A DNA stretch of 64,000 bases. Source: Amycolatopsis anabasis (GTDB taxonomy: Bacteria > Actinomycetota > Actinomycetes > Mycobacteriales > Pseudonocardiaceae). Below are positions 43,483 to 51,817 of this stretch, in pieces. The stretch's first letter is position 1. Every line of letters starts with the position of its first letter. The stretch lies in assembly GCF_009765355.1 (NCBI RefSeq), contig NZ_VTHK01000041.1, positions 1-64,000 on the forward strand, in the 5' to 3' direction. The notes beneath the pieces are model-generated. The model was not told the DNA's origin, made no database searches, and saw only the letters and a list, made by a program, of their open reading frames with translations. The position numbers and the translations under genes were made by a program.

Positions 43483-44592
43483 ATGGCGGTGAAACCGACA
43501 ACCGAGACCACGTCCGGGGCCAGGGTCAGGCTCGCCGGTGTCGATCTGGCGCGCGGACTCGCCGTGTTCGGCATGTTCGCCGTGCACCTGGGGCCGGAGC
43601 CGGGCACGGGTGGATTCCTCAGCTGGCTGACCGGAATCGTCCAGGGCCGGTCCGCGGCGCTCTTCGTGCTGCTGGCCGGGGTGTCCCTGGCCCTGCTGAC
43701 CGGCGGCCGATGCCCGAAGCGGGGCGCTGACCGGCGGGAAGCGGTGCTGCGCATCGCGATTCGCGCCGTGATCCTCCTGCTGCTGGGCACCGGGTTGACC
43801 ATGCTCGGCACCTCGGTGCTCGTGATTCTCGCCTACTACGGCGTCTTCTTCCTGCTCGCGTTGCCGTTCCTCCGGCTGCGCGCGGGCACGCTCGCGGTGC
43901 TCGCCGGTGCCGTCGCGATCCTGGGACCAGTCCTGGCGGCCGTCGCCCGCCCGCTGGTGCAGGGCGGTCACTTCGCCGAGGTGAGCACTGCGCACGATCC
44001 GCTCGCCCAGTTGTCCGGCGAGGGTGTGTTGCGGCTGCTGCTGACCGGGAACTACCCCGCGATCACGTGGATGGCGTTCGTGTTCGCCGGAATGGCCCTC
44101 GGCCGGCTCGACCTCGCCGCCGTCCACAAGCGACTCGCGGTGGCCGGTGCGGCGCTCGTGGTGCTCGGGTACGGCGGTTCCTGGTTCGCGCTCGGCCTGG
44201 TGGAGACCGCCGAGATCGACCTGGACGAAGAAGTCGCCGCGCTGTTGGACACGACACCGCACACCGGGACCCCGTTCGAGATCGCGGGCACGCTCGGGAT
44301 CGCGATCATGGTGCTGTCCGCCGCGCTGGTGCTGGCTCCCCGGTTCCCCCGGGCGGTGCTGCCGGTCGAGGTGGTGGGCCGCATGGCGTTGACCGCCTAC
44401 GTCGCGCACGTGCTCGCAATCGGCGCCCTCGGGATCGGGGAAGTCCCCGAACGGCCGCTGCTCGCGCTGACCGCCTTCGTGGTCACCATCGGCGCCGGGT
44501 TGCTGCTGTGGAGCCGGTTCTTCCGCCGCGGCCCGCTCGAATTCCTGATGCACCGGGCCACCGAACCGGCGCGGCTGCTCAGGCGACGGTGA
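43483..44592 (+). CDS. Membrane acyltransferase-like protein (DUF418/HGSNAT type)
   Basis: 369 residues, about ten membrane helices. The opening V-D-L-A-R-G-L-A-V-F-G-M-F-A-V-H, with D-x-x-R-G and a membrane His, marks the heparan-alpha-glucosaminide acetyltransferase/DUF418 clan, thought to move acyl groups across the membrane. N-Y-P-A-I-T-W-M-A-F-V-F-A-G-M is the second family motif. No partner gene is evident. Confidence 0.83.
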   Translation: MAVKPTTETTSGARVRLAGVDLARGLAVFGMFAVHLGPEPGTGGFLSWLTGIVQGRSAALFVLLAGVSLALLTGGRCPKRGADRREAVLRIAIRAVILLLLGTGLTMLGTSVLVILAYYGVFFLLALPFLRLRAGTLAVLAGAVAILGPVLAAVARPLVQGGHFAEVSTAHDPLAQLSGEGVLRLLLTGNYPAITWMAFVFAGMALGRLDLAAVHKRLAVAGAALVVLGYGGSWFALGLVETAEIDLDEEVAALLDTTPHTGTPFEIAGTLGIAIMVLSAALVLAPRFPRAVLPVEVVGRMALTAYVAHVLAIGALGIGEVPERPLLALTAFVVTIGAGLLLWSRFFRRGPLEFLMHRATEPARLLRRR

Positions 44593-44669
44593 TCACCGCT
44601 CCGCTGCGCCCCGGCTTCGCTACTCTCGGTGAACGCGGGTTCACAGCCGACCGAAGCCGGGACCCGTCA

Positions 44670-44688
44670 GGCCGCTGACACAGCGGCC
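44670..44688 (+). terminator. Tight hairpin after the membrane acyltransferase gene
   Basis: GGCCGCTG (44670-44677) pairs perfectly with CAGCGGCC (44681-44688) across a 3-nt loop, 78 nt after the stop. A longer-range pair, CCGGCTTCG (44611-44619) with CGAAGCCGG (44652-44660), precedes it. Confidence 0.45.
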
Positions 44689-44721
44689 GAAGCGAGCGAT
44701 AATGGGCGCAGGTGAGTGACC

Positions 44722-45006
44722 ATGGCGCTTCACGATGAGGAGCAACGTCGTCTGGCCGAGATCGAACTCCGGCTGGCCGAGGAGAACCCGCGTCTCGCGC
44801 AGCGCCTCGCCGAGCTGCGCCCGATCCGGATCTCCGGCACCATCCTGGCCGTAGTGGCGGTCGTCGGCGCCCTGACCATCGGCCTGACGATGATGACCTT
44901 CGGCGCCCAGTCCTCTTCTCTGATACTGATGGTTCTCGGTGCGTTGCTCGCCGTGGTCGTCCCCACCGCCGCCGTCTGGCGCTGCTGGCTCCACCGACTG
45001 CACTGA
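44722..45006 (+). CDS. DUF3040 membrane protein
   Basis: 94 residues. M-A-L-H-D-E-E-Q-R-R-L-A-E-I-E matches the DUF3040 N-terminus, an amphipathic helix, followed by two membrane helices at about 40-60 and 66-84. Actinobacterial family of unknown function. ATG 44722 was preferred; a GTG two codons earlier (44716) is possible. Its stop overlaps the start of the Crp/Fnr gene (TGATG), so the two are translationally coupled. Confidence 0.8.
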   Translation: MALHDEEQRRLAEIELRLAEENPRLAQRLAELRPIRISGTILAVVAVVGALTIGLTMMTFGAQSSSLILMVLGALLAVVVPTAAVWRCWLHRLH

Positions 45007-45710
45007 TGGGCAGCCCGGCGCGCGCCGACGGCCGCTGGCCGTTGAACAGCCTGCTGGCGGGTCTGCCGGCCGCCACCGTCGAGGAACTGCTCGGGCTGGG
45101 TACTTTTCGCGAATTCGGCCCGGAACGCGTCCTGCTCCGGGAAGGCGAGGTCTCCGTCCACGCCTACCTCCTGTTGAGCGGGTGCGTGAAGGTCACCGCG
45201 ACCACGCCCGAAGGCCGCCTCGCCTTGCTCGCCATCCGGGTCGGCGGGGAGCTGATCGGCGAGCTCGCCGGTCTGGACGGTGAGCCCCGGGTGGCGACGG
45301 TGACGACGGCCGGCCGGTTGCGGGCCCGGCTGATCTCGCGGGCGGAGTTCCACGGTTTTCTCGCCCGGCATCCGGACGCCGCGCTCGCGGTCAGTCGCAG
45401 TGTCGGCGCCAAGCTCCGCTGGGCGACGCGTCGCCGGGTCGACTTCGGCGGTTGCGAGGTTCGGGTCCGGCTCGCCCGGGTGCTGGTCGAACTCGCTGCC
45501 GGTTACGGGAAGCGGGTGGGCGCCGGAATCGAGATCGGGGTTTCGCTGACGCAGCCGGAACTGGCGGCGCTGGTGGGCGCCGCCGAACCCACGGTGCACA
45601 AGGCGCTGGCCGAACTGCGCCGCCGGCGGATCGTGGACACCGGCTACCGGCGCACCACGATCCGCGACTACGACCGGATCCTGGCGGTCGCCGGACTCGC
45701 GGACGGCTGA
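45006..45710 (+). CDS. Crp/Fnr family regulator 1
   Basis: 234 residues. Cyclic-nucleotide-binding domain at about 18-135; its phosphate-binding cassette G-E-L-A-G-L-D-G-E-P-R-V-A-T keeps the Glu and Arg that hold cyclic nucleotides in CAP. HTH at about 180-210 (L-T-Q-P-E-L-A-A-L-V, then T-V-H-K-A-L). No Fe-S cysteines as in Fnr. Coupled to DUF3040 by TGATG and convergent with the Pycsar-like effector gene (6 nt between the stops). A paralogue lies at 46399-47163. Ligand unknown; a pyrimidine or purine cyclic nucleotide is plausible given the neighbours. Confidence 0.88.
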   Translation: MGSPARADGRWPLNSLLAGLPAATVEELLGLGTFREFGPERVLLREGEVSVHAYLLLSGCVKVTATTPEGRLALLAIRVGGELIGELAGLDGEPRVATVTTAGRLRARLISRAEFHGFLARHPDAALAVSRSVGAKLRWATRRRVDFGGCEVRVRLARVLVELAAGYGKRVGAGIEIGVSLTQPELAALVGAAEPTVHKALAELRRRRIVDTGYRRTTIRDYDRILAVAGLADG

Positions 45711-45716
45711 GGTCCG

Positions 45717-46247
45717 CTAGGAACATCCGGTGAGGAGCAAGGTCGCCAGCGTGCTGGTGAGCATGCCCGCCATCCCCACCAGGGAGCGCCGGACGTGCCG
45801 GTGCTTGCGCATCGCGAGCTCGGCGAGTAGCTGCGCCACTTCCCGCGCCTGTTCCCCCTGATTTCGCGCGGTGCCCTGAGGCGCCCATGTCCGGTCGAAG
45901 GTGGCCACGGCGGGGAAGGCGAACCGGTTGTCGCCCGAAGTTCCCGGGAGCCGCGGGCGCAGGGCCTGGACCAGTTGATGCGACGACACGGCGAAGGCCA
46001 CCGCGAAAAGGCCGAGCAGCGCGAACGCGAGCCCCCTGGCCGGGGCCGCGCCGGTGGAGTTGGCGAGCAGGCCGAACTGAACGGTGAGCAGGGCCGTGAG
46101 CATGCCCTGCACGGCCACCAGGGTGCGAACCTTCTCGTCCGCGTGCTGCACCGCGCCCTGGAACAGGGTGATCGTGGCCAGGGCGGTGGTGAGTTCACCG
46201 GCGTCGGTGCGATCGTGTGCGGGGACCGCTGATCTTCCGCGTTGCAT
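45717..46247 (-). CDS. Pycsar-type transmembrane effector (PycTM-like)
   Basis: 176 residues. H-A-D-E-K-V-R-T-L-V-A-V-Q-G at about 35-48 is the hallmark of the Pycsar effector family (formerly DUF5706), leading into helix 1 (about 41-63). Helix 2 lies at about 69-92 and helix 3 at about 152-174, with a charged cytosolic segment between 95 and 150. Known PycTM proteins damage the membrane when a cyclic pyrimidine nucleotide appears during phage infection. Start ATG 46245-46247 with GGAAAGGA upstream. It lies between two Crp/Fnr genes and 1 kb from a cyclase-like gene. The canonical pycC partner is not adjacent, so the link to the cyclase-like protein is inferred. Confidence 0.78.
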   Translation of the reverse strand: MQRGRSAVPAHDRTDAGELTTALATITLFQGAVQHADEKVRTLVAVQGMLTALLTVQFGLLANSTGAAPARGLAFALLGLFAVAFAVSSHQLVQALRPRLPGTSGDNRFAFPAVATFDRTWAPQGTARNQGEQAREVAQLLAELAMRKHRHVRRSLVGMAGMLTSTLATLLLTGCS

Positions 46248-46398
46248 GATCGTCCTTTCCCTCGATTCACCGCCGTAACCGTCCCCGTTGTCGTCGCGAC
46301 CGAACACGTCAAACGCCGGGTTTCCGGATTCCGGGCCGGGAATCCCCCGAATGGTCGGATCCCGTCCAAGGACGGGGTGTGCCTTCCGCGAATCTGGC

Positions 46399-47163
46399 AT
46401 GGATGGTGCTGCCGGCGCTCGTGGATGGTCGCCGGATACGACCGGAGCAGGTGGGGAGCCAACGCTGAACCAGGAGAATTGGCCGAGGGACTGCCTGCTC
46501 GGACAGCTTGGCGCGCGTGCGCGGGAGGCGTTGCTCGCGCTCGGCACCACGACGACCTACCAGGCTCGGCACACGGTGATCCGGCAGGGCGCGGAAAGCC
46601 ATTCCGTGCTGGTTCTGCTGTCCGGTTCGGTGAAGGTGACCGTGGACAGCGAATTCGGCCGCACCGCGCTGCTCGCCGTGCGGGGCCCCGGGGATCTCCT
46701 CGGCGAAATGGCCGTTCTCGAACGGCGCCGCCGAGCCGCGAATGCGGTCACCTGCGGCGCGGTCCGGGCCAAACTGATCAAGGGAACGCATTTTCTGGAA
46801 TTCCTCGACCGCAATCCGGACGCTTGGCGGCTCGTCGCCCGGTCGCTGAGCGAGCGGCTGCGCTCGGCCAACCGGCGGCGTGCCGAATTCGTCGCCTGCC
46901 CGGCGCCGGTTCGGGTCGGCCGGGTGCTGGTCGAGATCGTCCGCCGGCACGGCGAACGAACACCGGCGGGCTGGAACCTCAGCGTGTCGCTGACCCAGAC
47001 CGAGATCGCGACCCTCGCGGGTGTCGCGCTCGGAACCCTCGAGAAGGCCCTGCAGTCCATGCAACGGCAGGGGCTGGTGCGGCGCCACTATCGACGGATC
47101 GTGGTCGAGGACATGTCCGGGCTGTGCCGATTCGGCGGACTTCCGTACCGGAACCCGTACTAG
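46399..47163 (+). CDS. Crp/Fnr family regulator 2
   Basis: 254 residues from ATG 46399. The cyclic-nucleotide-binding domain has the cassette G-E-M-A-V-L-E-R-R-R-R-A-A-N, which keeps the key Glu and Arg. HTH near L-T-Q-T-E-I-A-T-L-A and T-L-E-K-A-L. The start is uncertain: no good ribosome site precedes 46399, whereas GTGGGGAG stands just before a CTG at 46465, where alignment with regulator 1 would begin; other ATGs are at 46351 and 46288. Divergent from the PycTM-like gene and upstream, on the same strand, of the cyclase-like/STAND/SPFH unit (84-nt gap with no evident terminator). Confidence 0.85.
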   Translation: MDGAAGARGWSPDTTGAGGEPTLNQENWPRDCLLGQLGARAREALLALGTTTTYQARHTVIRQGAESHSVLVLLSGSVKVTVDSEFGRTALLAVRGPGDLLGEMAVLERRRRAANAVTCGAVRAKLIKGTHFLEFLDRNPDAWRLVARSLSERLRSANRRRAEFVACPAPVRVGRVLVEIVRRHGERTPAGWNLSVSLTQTEIATLAGVALGTLEKALQSMQRQGLVRRHYRRIVVEDMSGLCRFGGLPYRNPY

Positions 47164-47247
47164 TACGGGGTCAGCGACCGCGAACTGACAGAAAGTGAGG
47201 TGCGACGGCCGAACACCGGATCACGGTAGCCGGATAGGAGGAATACG

Positions 47248-48513
47248 TTGCCGGACAAAGAAGGCTTTGCGCGAGTCCTTTTCCTGGCGGTGGACGCGTG
47301 GCGCTATGGAGCGCGTGACGATCTCGGCCAGTCCGACGTGCAGGACGCCCTGGTCAACGGCCTGGCCGCCGCGGCGGGGCACGCCGGTCTCGAGCAATCC
47401 TGCTGGGAAGTGCAGAACACCGGTGACGGCGTGCTCGCGTTGCTGCCCAGCGGTGACGCCGAGCCCAAACTCGTGGATCCCTTCGTCCGGGCCCTCGACG
47501 AGTGGTTGTGGCGGTACAACAGGGATCGGGTTCCGGCCGCCCGGTTGCGTCTCCGGGTGGCCGTCCACCACGGTGTCGCGTACCAGGCGAGCTGCGGTTT
47601 CGCCGGACAGGGCGCCGTGCATGTCGCGCGCCTCGTCGACGCGCGACCGGTGCGCGATGCGCTCGCCGGCGCGCCGGACCGGAACCTCGTCCTGGCCATC
47701 TCGAAGCCGGTTTTCGACGACGTGGTCTGCCAGGGGCACACCGCGTTGCGGCCAGAAGACTTCGTGCCGGTCGAGGTGCACATGGCGGAGAAGGGATTTC
47801 GCGCGCCCGCGTGGATCCGCGTGCCCGGCGTCGACCCCCAACGGCTCGCGAACCGGAAGCAGGACGTCGATCCGGAGCTGTTCGCGCTCAGCCTGTCGTT
47901 CGACTTCGCGCCGGATCCCGGATCCCTCGAAGAGGTGGTGGACCGGTCGTTCGAGGCGGCCGGGCTGGACCGGCCCGCTCTCCGGGAAGTGGCGGGCAAC
48001 GAAGTGCTGATCGTCCTGCGGGAAGGCGTCTCTGGCACCCGGGTGCTCGGGGTCTGGGTCGAATGCCTGGACGAGGCGCTCCGCGCGCGCGGCACCAGCG
48101 CGACTTTGGGTGTGGACTTCGGCCCGGTGATCGGGGACGGGCCCCGGATCCGAGGGCTGGCCGCGGAACGGGCCCGGGGACTCGCGGCGTCGCCGCGGGT
48201 CGCCGACGTCTTCGCGGCCGCTCGCGGGGTGCGGCTGGCGGTGGTGGTGTCCGATCTGGTCCACCGGTCGGTGGTGCGGCGGGGCGGGCGGTTCGTCAGC
48301 CCGGAGAGTTACCGGCCGGTGGAGGCCGGTCCGCGGGCCTGGTTCCGCGTATTGGGCTACTCGGTGCCGCCTCCGCCGGCCGCCGCGAGCCGCGGTGCGA
48401 CCGAGCCCCGCGATGTCGAGATACACGGCAACGGAACCGTGATCGACCACGGGGAATTCGGCCATTACCACAACGGTGACGTCAAGAACTACTACGGGGA
48501 CAGCCGCCGATGA
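47248..48513 (+). CDS. Tandem class III nucleotide-cyclase-like protein with C-terminal signalling motif
   Basis: 421 residues. Domain 1 (about 8-193) follows the class III cyclase layout: Asp16 in F-L-A-V-D and Asp60 in N-T-G-D-G at the two metal positions, L-R-L-R-V-A-V-H-H-G at 100-109, and V-H-V-A-R-L at 124-129, where the usual Asn is His. It ends with the family's A-W-I-R-V-P-G. Domain 2 (about 210-371) repeats the pattern but has G-N-E in place of G-D and looks inactive. The tail 392-417 (G-N-G-T-V-I-D-H-G, then N-G-D-V-K-N-Y-Y-G) is shared with the next protein. TTG start fixed by a perfect AGGAGG 6 nt before. ATGA overlap with the STAND gene. Confidence 0.72.
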   Translation: MPDKEGFARVLFLAVDAWRYGARDDLGQSDVQDALVNGLAAAAGHAGLEQSCWEVQNTGDGVLALLPSGDAEPKLVDPFVRALDEWLWRYNRDRVPAARLRLRVAVHHGVAYQASCGFAGQGAVHVARLVDARPVRDALAGAPDRNLVLAISKPVFDDVVCQGHTALRPEDFVPVEVHMAEKGFRAPAWIRVPGVDPQRLANRKQDVDPELFALSLSFDFAPDPGSLEEVVDRSFEAAGLDRPALREVAGNEVLIVLREGVSGTRVLGVWVECLDEALRARGTSATLGVDFGPVIGDGPRIRGLAAERARGLAASPRVADVFAAARGVRLAVVVSDLVHRSVVRRGGRFVSPESYRPVEAGPRAWFRVLGYSVPPPPAAASRGATEPRDVEIHGNGTVIDHGEFGHYHNGDVKNYYGDSRR

Positions 48514-50771
48514 GCACCGACGAATCCGCGGAATCCCCGGGCACGCCGCAACCGGCTGCCGAACCGGGGAACAATTCGAGCGGCGATTCCCCGCCGGACC
48601 AGGCGGAGGGCCGGAAGGACGACGCGGTCAACGAGCAGGACGCTCCGGAAATGAACCGGGCGTACTGGCGTGGACAACGGTTCTACGACATGCGCGGCAA
48701 CACGACGCTGATGGAACACGCGAACATCCGCGAAATGCAGGTCGGGGATCGATATTTCTTCGTCGGCCAAGGCGTGTCGTGCATCTCGGGCTCGATTCGC
48801 GAAGAAATCCTGAGGTGGACCAGGGATCGATATGTCCCGATCAGAAACTACCCGGATATGCGCAAGACGCTGGCGGAACTGCGGCTGGCGCTGCTTCGCG
48901 GGGTGCCGGGCACCGGGCGAGCGACAACGGCCCTGCACCTGCTCGACGCCGTGGCCAAGGGAAAGGTCTACCGCCTGGATGTCGGCGCGGAGATCAAGTC
49001 GATGTCCGAGGCGGACCTACCGCACCAGGGTTGCGGCTATTTCGTCGAGTTGTCCCGGCGGGCCGAGAACTCGCTGACCGAGGCTCATCTGGACAAACTG
49101 CGAGACCTGCTGGAGAAACGCGATGCCTACTGCGTCCTGATCGGCGGGCGGGACCTGCGTCAGGTGGATTCGTTCGGCGGCTACGCCATGGAATACGAAC
49201 CGCCCGATCCGCGGGAATTGCTGGAGCGGCACATTCGCCATGAGGTGCGGGTGGAGGACGACGAGGACCTGGAGCGGCGTTTGGCGGAGCTGGTCCTGGC
49301 GGACTGGGTTCATGTCGCCCTCGGGCCGCGTCCGCGCCCGATGGAGTCGACGCGAATGGCGGCGCTGCTGGTGGACCACGCGCGAGGTGTCCTCGATCGG
49401 AGCGAGGTCGAACGGCGCGCCACCCAGGCGGTGCCGTTCCAGGTTGCCGAGTGGTTCGCCGAACTGCAAGGCCTGCGGGCGGGAGAGGATCTGGACGAAG
49501 GGCTCGGGCTGGCCGCCTTCCGGATCGCACTCGGTGTGTTGAACGAGTCGCCCTACCACCTGGTGGCCGAAGCCGCGAGGAAGCTCGCCCGGAGGTTCGT
49601 CGAGGCGACCGCGTCGGAGAATTCGCGCCAGACGTCGTTGCTCGCGGACGATCCCGAGCGCAGGCTACCGGCGTTGCGCGCGGAGTTCATCGATGGGCAG
49701 GCGATAATCGGGACGGCCAGGGTGCCGATGCGGCTGCTGGCGTTCCAGGACGAGCGATACCCGGTCACGGTGCTGCGCCACGTCTGGGAGAACCACCACC
49801 GCATGCGCGCGGCGATTTCCAGCTGGCTGATGAAGCTGAGCAAGGATCCGAGGCCGCTCGTCTGGGTGCGTGCGGCACAGGCCGCCGGATACCTGTGCTC
49901 CCTGGACTACACCTACGCGTTCACGAAGTTGATCACGCCGGGAATCTATGCGACCGGCGACAACTGGATGCGGCGGCGGTTGTTCGCGGCGATCGCGCTG
50001 GACCAGGCGGCACAGGAAGACCAGGTGCTGCAGGCGATCCGTGGCTGGCTCCGCCGCTGGCGCCGTCGTGGTGACGAAGCGGAGCGGTGGACCGCGGCCG
50101 CCACGCTGGGGTTCGGCCTGGGGCTGCGGTACATCGACCATTCCCTTGAGGAACTGCGGATTCTCGGCACTCCGTCGGAACGGCTCCCGGTGCTGGCCGA
50201 CGAGGGCGGGTCGGGGTTGGTCTGGGTGGCCGGGTACAGCCTGTCCAAGTTGTTCGCGTTCGGCGCGGTGGAGCCGGTGCTGGACCGGCTGAACGAGTGG
50301 GTCCGCAGCGAGCGCCGCAGCCTGCGCCGGCTCGCGCTGGAGACGGTCAACCAGCTGACCGATCTGTACGGGTTCGAGCTGAGGTTCCTGGACATGTCCG
50401 CGGGGCGGAAGCCCGGCGTGCGAGCGGGGCGTGAGCGCTGGCCGCTGTTGCTGACCCTGCAGGAGGCGGACGACCGGCTCACCGAGCCGTTCGCCGACCT
50501 CCTCCGGCGTTCCCTGCGCGCCCGGGGTGGGGACGGCACGGCCAAGCGCCTGCTGGGGCGCTGGATTCGTTCCGGTGAGAAGGACGCGGAATGCCTGGGT
50601 GTTCTCCTGCGGTTTCTGCCCCATCTCATCGAACGTTCCGATGACGCACACCGCCTGTACCACCTGGTGAACCGGATGCGCCGGGACTGGGCCGAGCCGC
50701 TTCCGGTCGATGTCGCGCGGCAGTTGGAAACGGTCATCGAGGGTTCGATGCTTCGAGGGAGGGCGTCATGA
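48510..50771 (+). CDS. STAND-like NTPase with degenerate P-loop and helical-repeat C-terminus
   Basis: 753 residues. The N-terminal 50 are disordered (Ser/Pro/Glu/Asp). At 61-86 comes the motif R-G-N-T-T-L-M-E-H-A-N-I, then V-G-D-R-Y-F-F-V-G, which aligns with the tail of the cyclase-like protein. A P-loop-like G131-V-P-G-T-G-R-A-T-T lacks the Walker A Lys (Arg instead), and G-Y-F-V-E-L near 176-181 may be a Walker B remnant. This resembles the inactive-STAND proteins of actinobacterial conflict systems. From about 330 onward it is all-helical with HEAT-like repeats. Central gene of three joined by ATGA overlaps. Confidence 0.68.
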   Translation: MSTDESAESPGTPQPAAEPGNNSSGDSPPDQAEGRKDDAVNEQDAPEMNRAYWRGQRFYDMRGNTTLMEHANIREMQVGDRYFFVGQGVSCISGSIREEILRWTRDRYVPIRNYPDMRKTLAELRLALLRGVPGTGRATTALHLLDAVAKGKVYRLDVGAEIKSMSEADLPHQGCGYFVELSRRAENSLTEAHLDKLRDLLEKRDAYCVLIGGRDLRQVDSFGGYAMEYEPPDPRELLERHIRHEVRVEDDEDLERRLAELVLADWVHVALGPRPRPMESTRMAALLVDHARGVLDRSEVERRATQAVPFQVAEWFAELQGLRAGEDLDEGLGLAAFRIALGVLNESPYHLVAEAARKLARRFVEATASENSRQTSLLADDPERRLPALRAEFIDGQAIIGTARVPMRLLAFQDERYPVTVLRHVWENHHRMRAAISSWLMKLSKDPRPLVWVRAAQAAGYLCSLDYTYAFTKLITPGIYATGDNWMRRRLFAAIALDQAAQEDQVLQAIRGWLRRWRRRGDEAERWTAAATLGFGLGLRYIDHSLEELRILGTPSERLPVLADEGGSGLVWVAGYSLSKLFAFGAVEPVLDRLNEWVRSERRSLRRLALETVNQLTDLYGFELRFLDMSAGRKPGVRAGRERWPLLLTLQEADDRLTEPFADLLRRSLRARGGDGTAKRLLGRWIRSGEKDAECLGVLLRFLPHLIERSDDAHRLYHLVNRMRRDWAEPLPVDVARQLETVIEGSMLRGRAS

Positions 50772-51790
50772 ACGAATCAGCGGACGAGGTCGCGAACAAC
50801 TCCGGCCAACCGGAGACGCCTGTCCCCGCGGTCGAGCGGGCGGCCGAGGAGGGGCGCCGCGTCGGGGAGGGCAGGTCACCGGTCGCCGCGGTCGCGCCCA
50901 TCGTCGGCGAGCACCACGTGGGCAGGTTCGAGTTCTTCTACCGAAGGCCACCGGTCAAGGCGTGGACCGCGCGGGTGTTCGTGCAGGCGTCCGGCCGGTG
51001 CCTGGTGTTCATGCCCGACAGGCAGCCGACCACCCGCGAACTGCTGTGGAGCGGTATCCGGACGATGTACGAGATCGACCTCGCGTACCGGCATCTCGCC
51101 TTCGAAATCGATCTGCCGAGCACGGGTGACGCGTTCGCGTTCCAGGCCAGGGTGGACATGCAGTGGCGGGTGACCGATCCCCTGCTGGTCGTGCGGGACG
51201 GGATCACCGACATCCGCCGGGTGCTGCTGCCCTCGCTGCTGGCCGATCTGCGGCGGGCCACCCGGAGGTGCCGCATCGCGGACGCGGAGAAGGCGGAGTG
51301 CGAGGCCAATCGGGAAGTGGCCGATGACGCGTTGAGCCGCCGGCACGGGTTGTGGACGAAGGTCTTCGTGCGCCTGCGGATGGACGATCAGTGGCGGCGC
51401 AACGTCCGGCTCGAGGCCCAGGTGGGCGTCTACCGGGCCATCATCGCGATGGGCGATCTGAACCAGTTCGCCCTGCAACTCGCGCAGAACCCGAAGGATG
51501 TCGAGCCCGTGGTCCGGGCCCTGGCGAGCGAGCGCGACCTCCACCGCCGCGAGGTGTTCGATTTCATCGCCAGGCTGATCGAATCCGAAGCCCTGGATCG
51601 GTGGGAGATCGACGACCAGGTCAGGGAGGCCCTGCGGTGGCTGAAGGACTCGATCCACCGGGTGATCTCGGGAACCGACGAAGCCCGCCAGTTCTCCGCA
51701 GGTCCGGAAGGGAACGGTTCGCCGCCGGGCCGTGTGCTCAGCGCGCCCTCGCCCGCCGGTAGCTCGAACGGGACGGGCGGCTCGTCGTAG
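50768..51790 (+). CDS. Soluble SPFH/band-7-like protein
   Basis: 340 residues. A low-complexity N-terminus (1-45) precedes a domain at about 50-190 with the SPFH-like pattern L-A-F-E-I-D-L-P-S-T-G-D-A-F-A-F, W-R-V-T-D-P-L-L-V-V and a following run L-L-P-S-L-L-A-D-L-R-R. A long helical segment (190-310) follows, then a Gly/Ser/Pro tail. SPFH domains build ring or cage assemblies, mostly at membranes; here no membrane helix or signal is seen. It starts inside the stop of the STAND gene (ATGA). Probable scaffold for the other two proteins. Domain call moderate. Confidence 0.6.
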   Translation: MNESADEVANNSGQPETPVPAVERAAEEGRRVGEGRSPVAAVAPIVGEHHVGRFEFFYRRPPVKAWTARVFVQASGRCLVFMPDRQPTTRELLWSGIRTMYEIDLAYRHLAFEIDLPSTGDAFAFQARVDMQWRVTDPLLVVRDGITDIRRVLLPSLLADLRRATRRCRIADAEKAECEANREVADDALSRRHGLWTKVFVRLRMDDQWRRNVRLEAQVGVYRAIIAMGDLNQFALQLAQNPKDVEPVVRALASERDLHRREVFDFIARLIESEALDRWEIDDQVREALRWLKDSIHRVISGTDEARQFSAGPEGNGSPPGRVLSAPSPAGSSNGTGGSS

Positions 51791-51817
51791 GGCACCTCGC
51801 CTGGCTGACCGCCGGAC

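Noticed and set aside
45717..46247. Calling this plus the cyclase-like gene a canonical Pycsar operon
   Set aside because: The genes are on opposite strands and separated by a Crp/Fnr gene; only the effector family call is supported.
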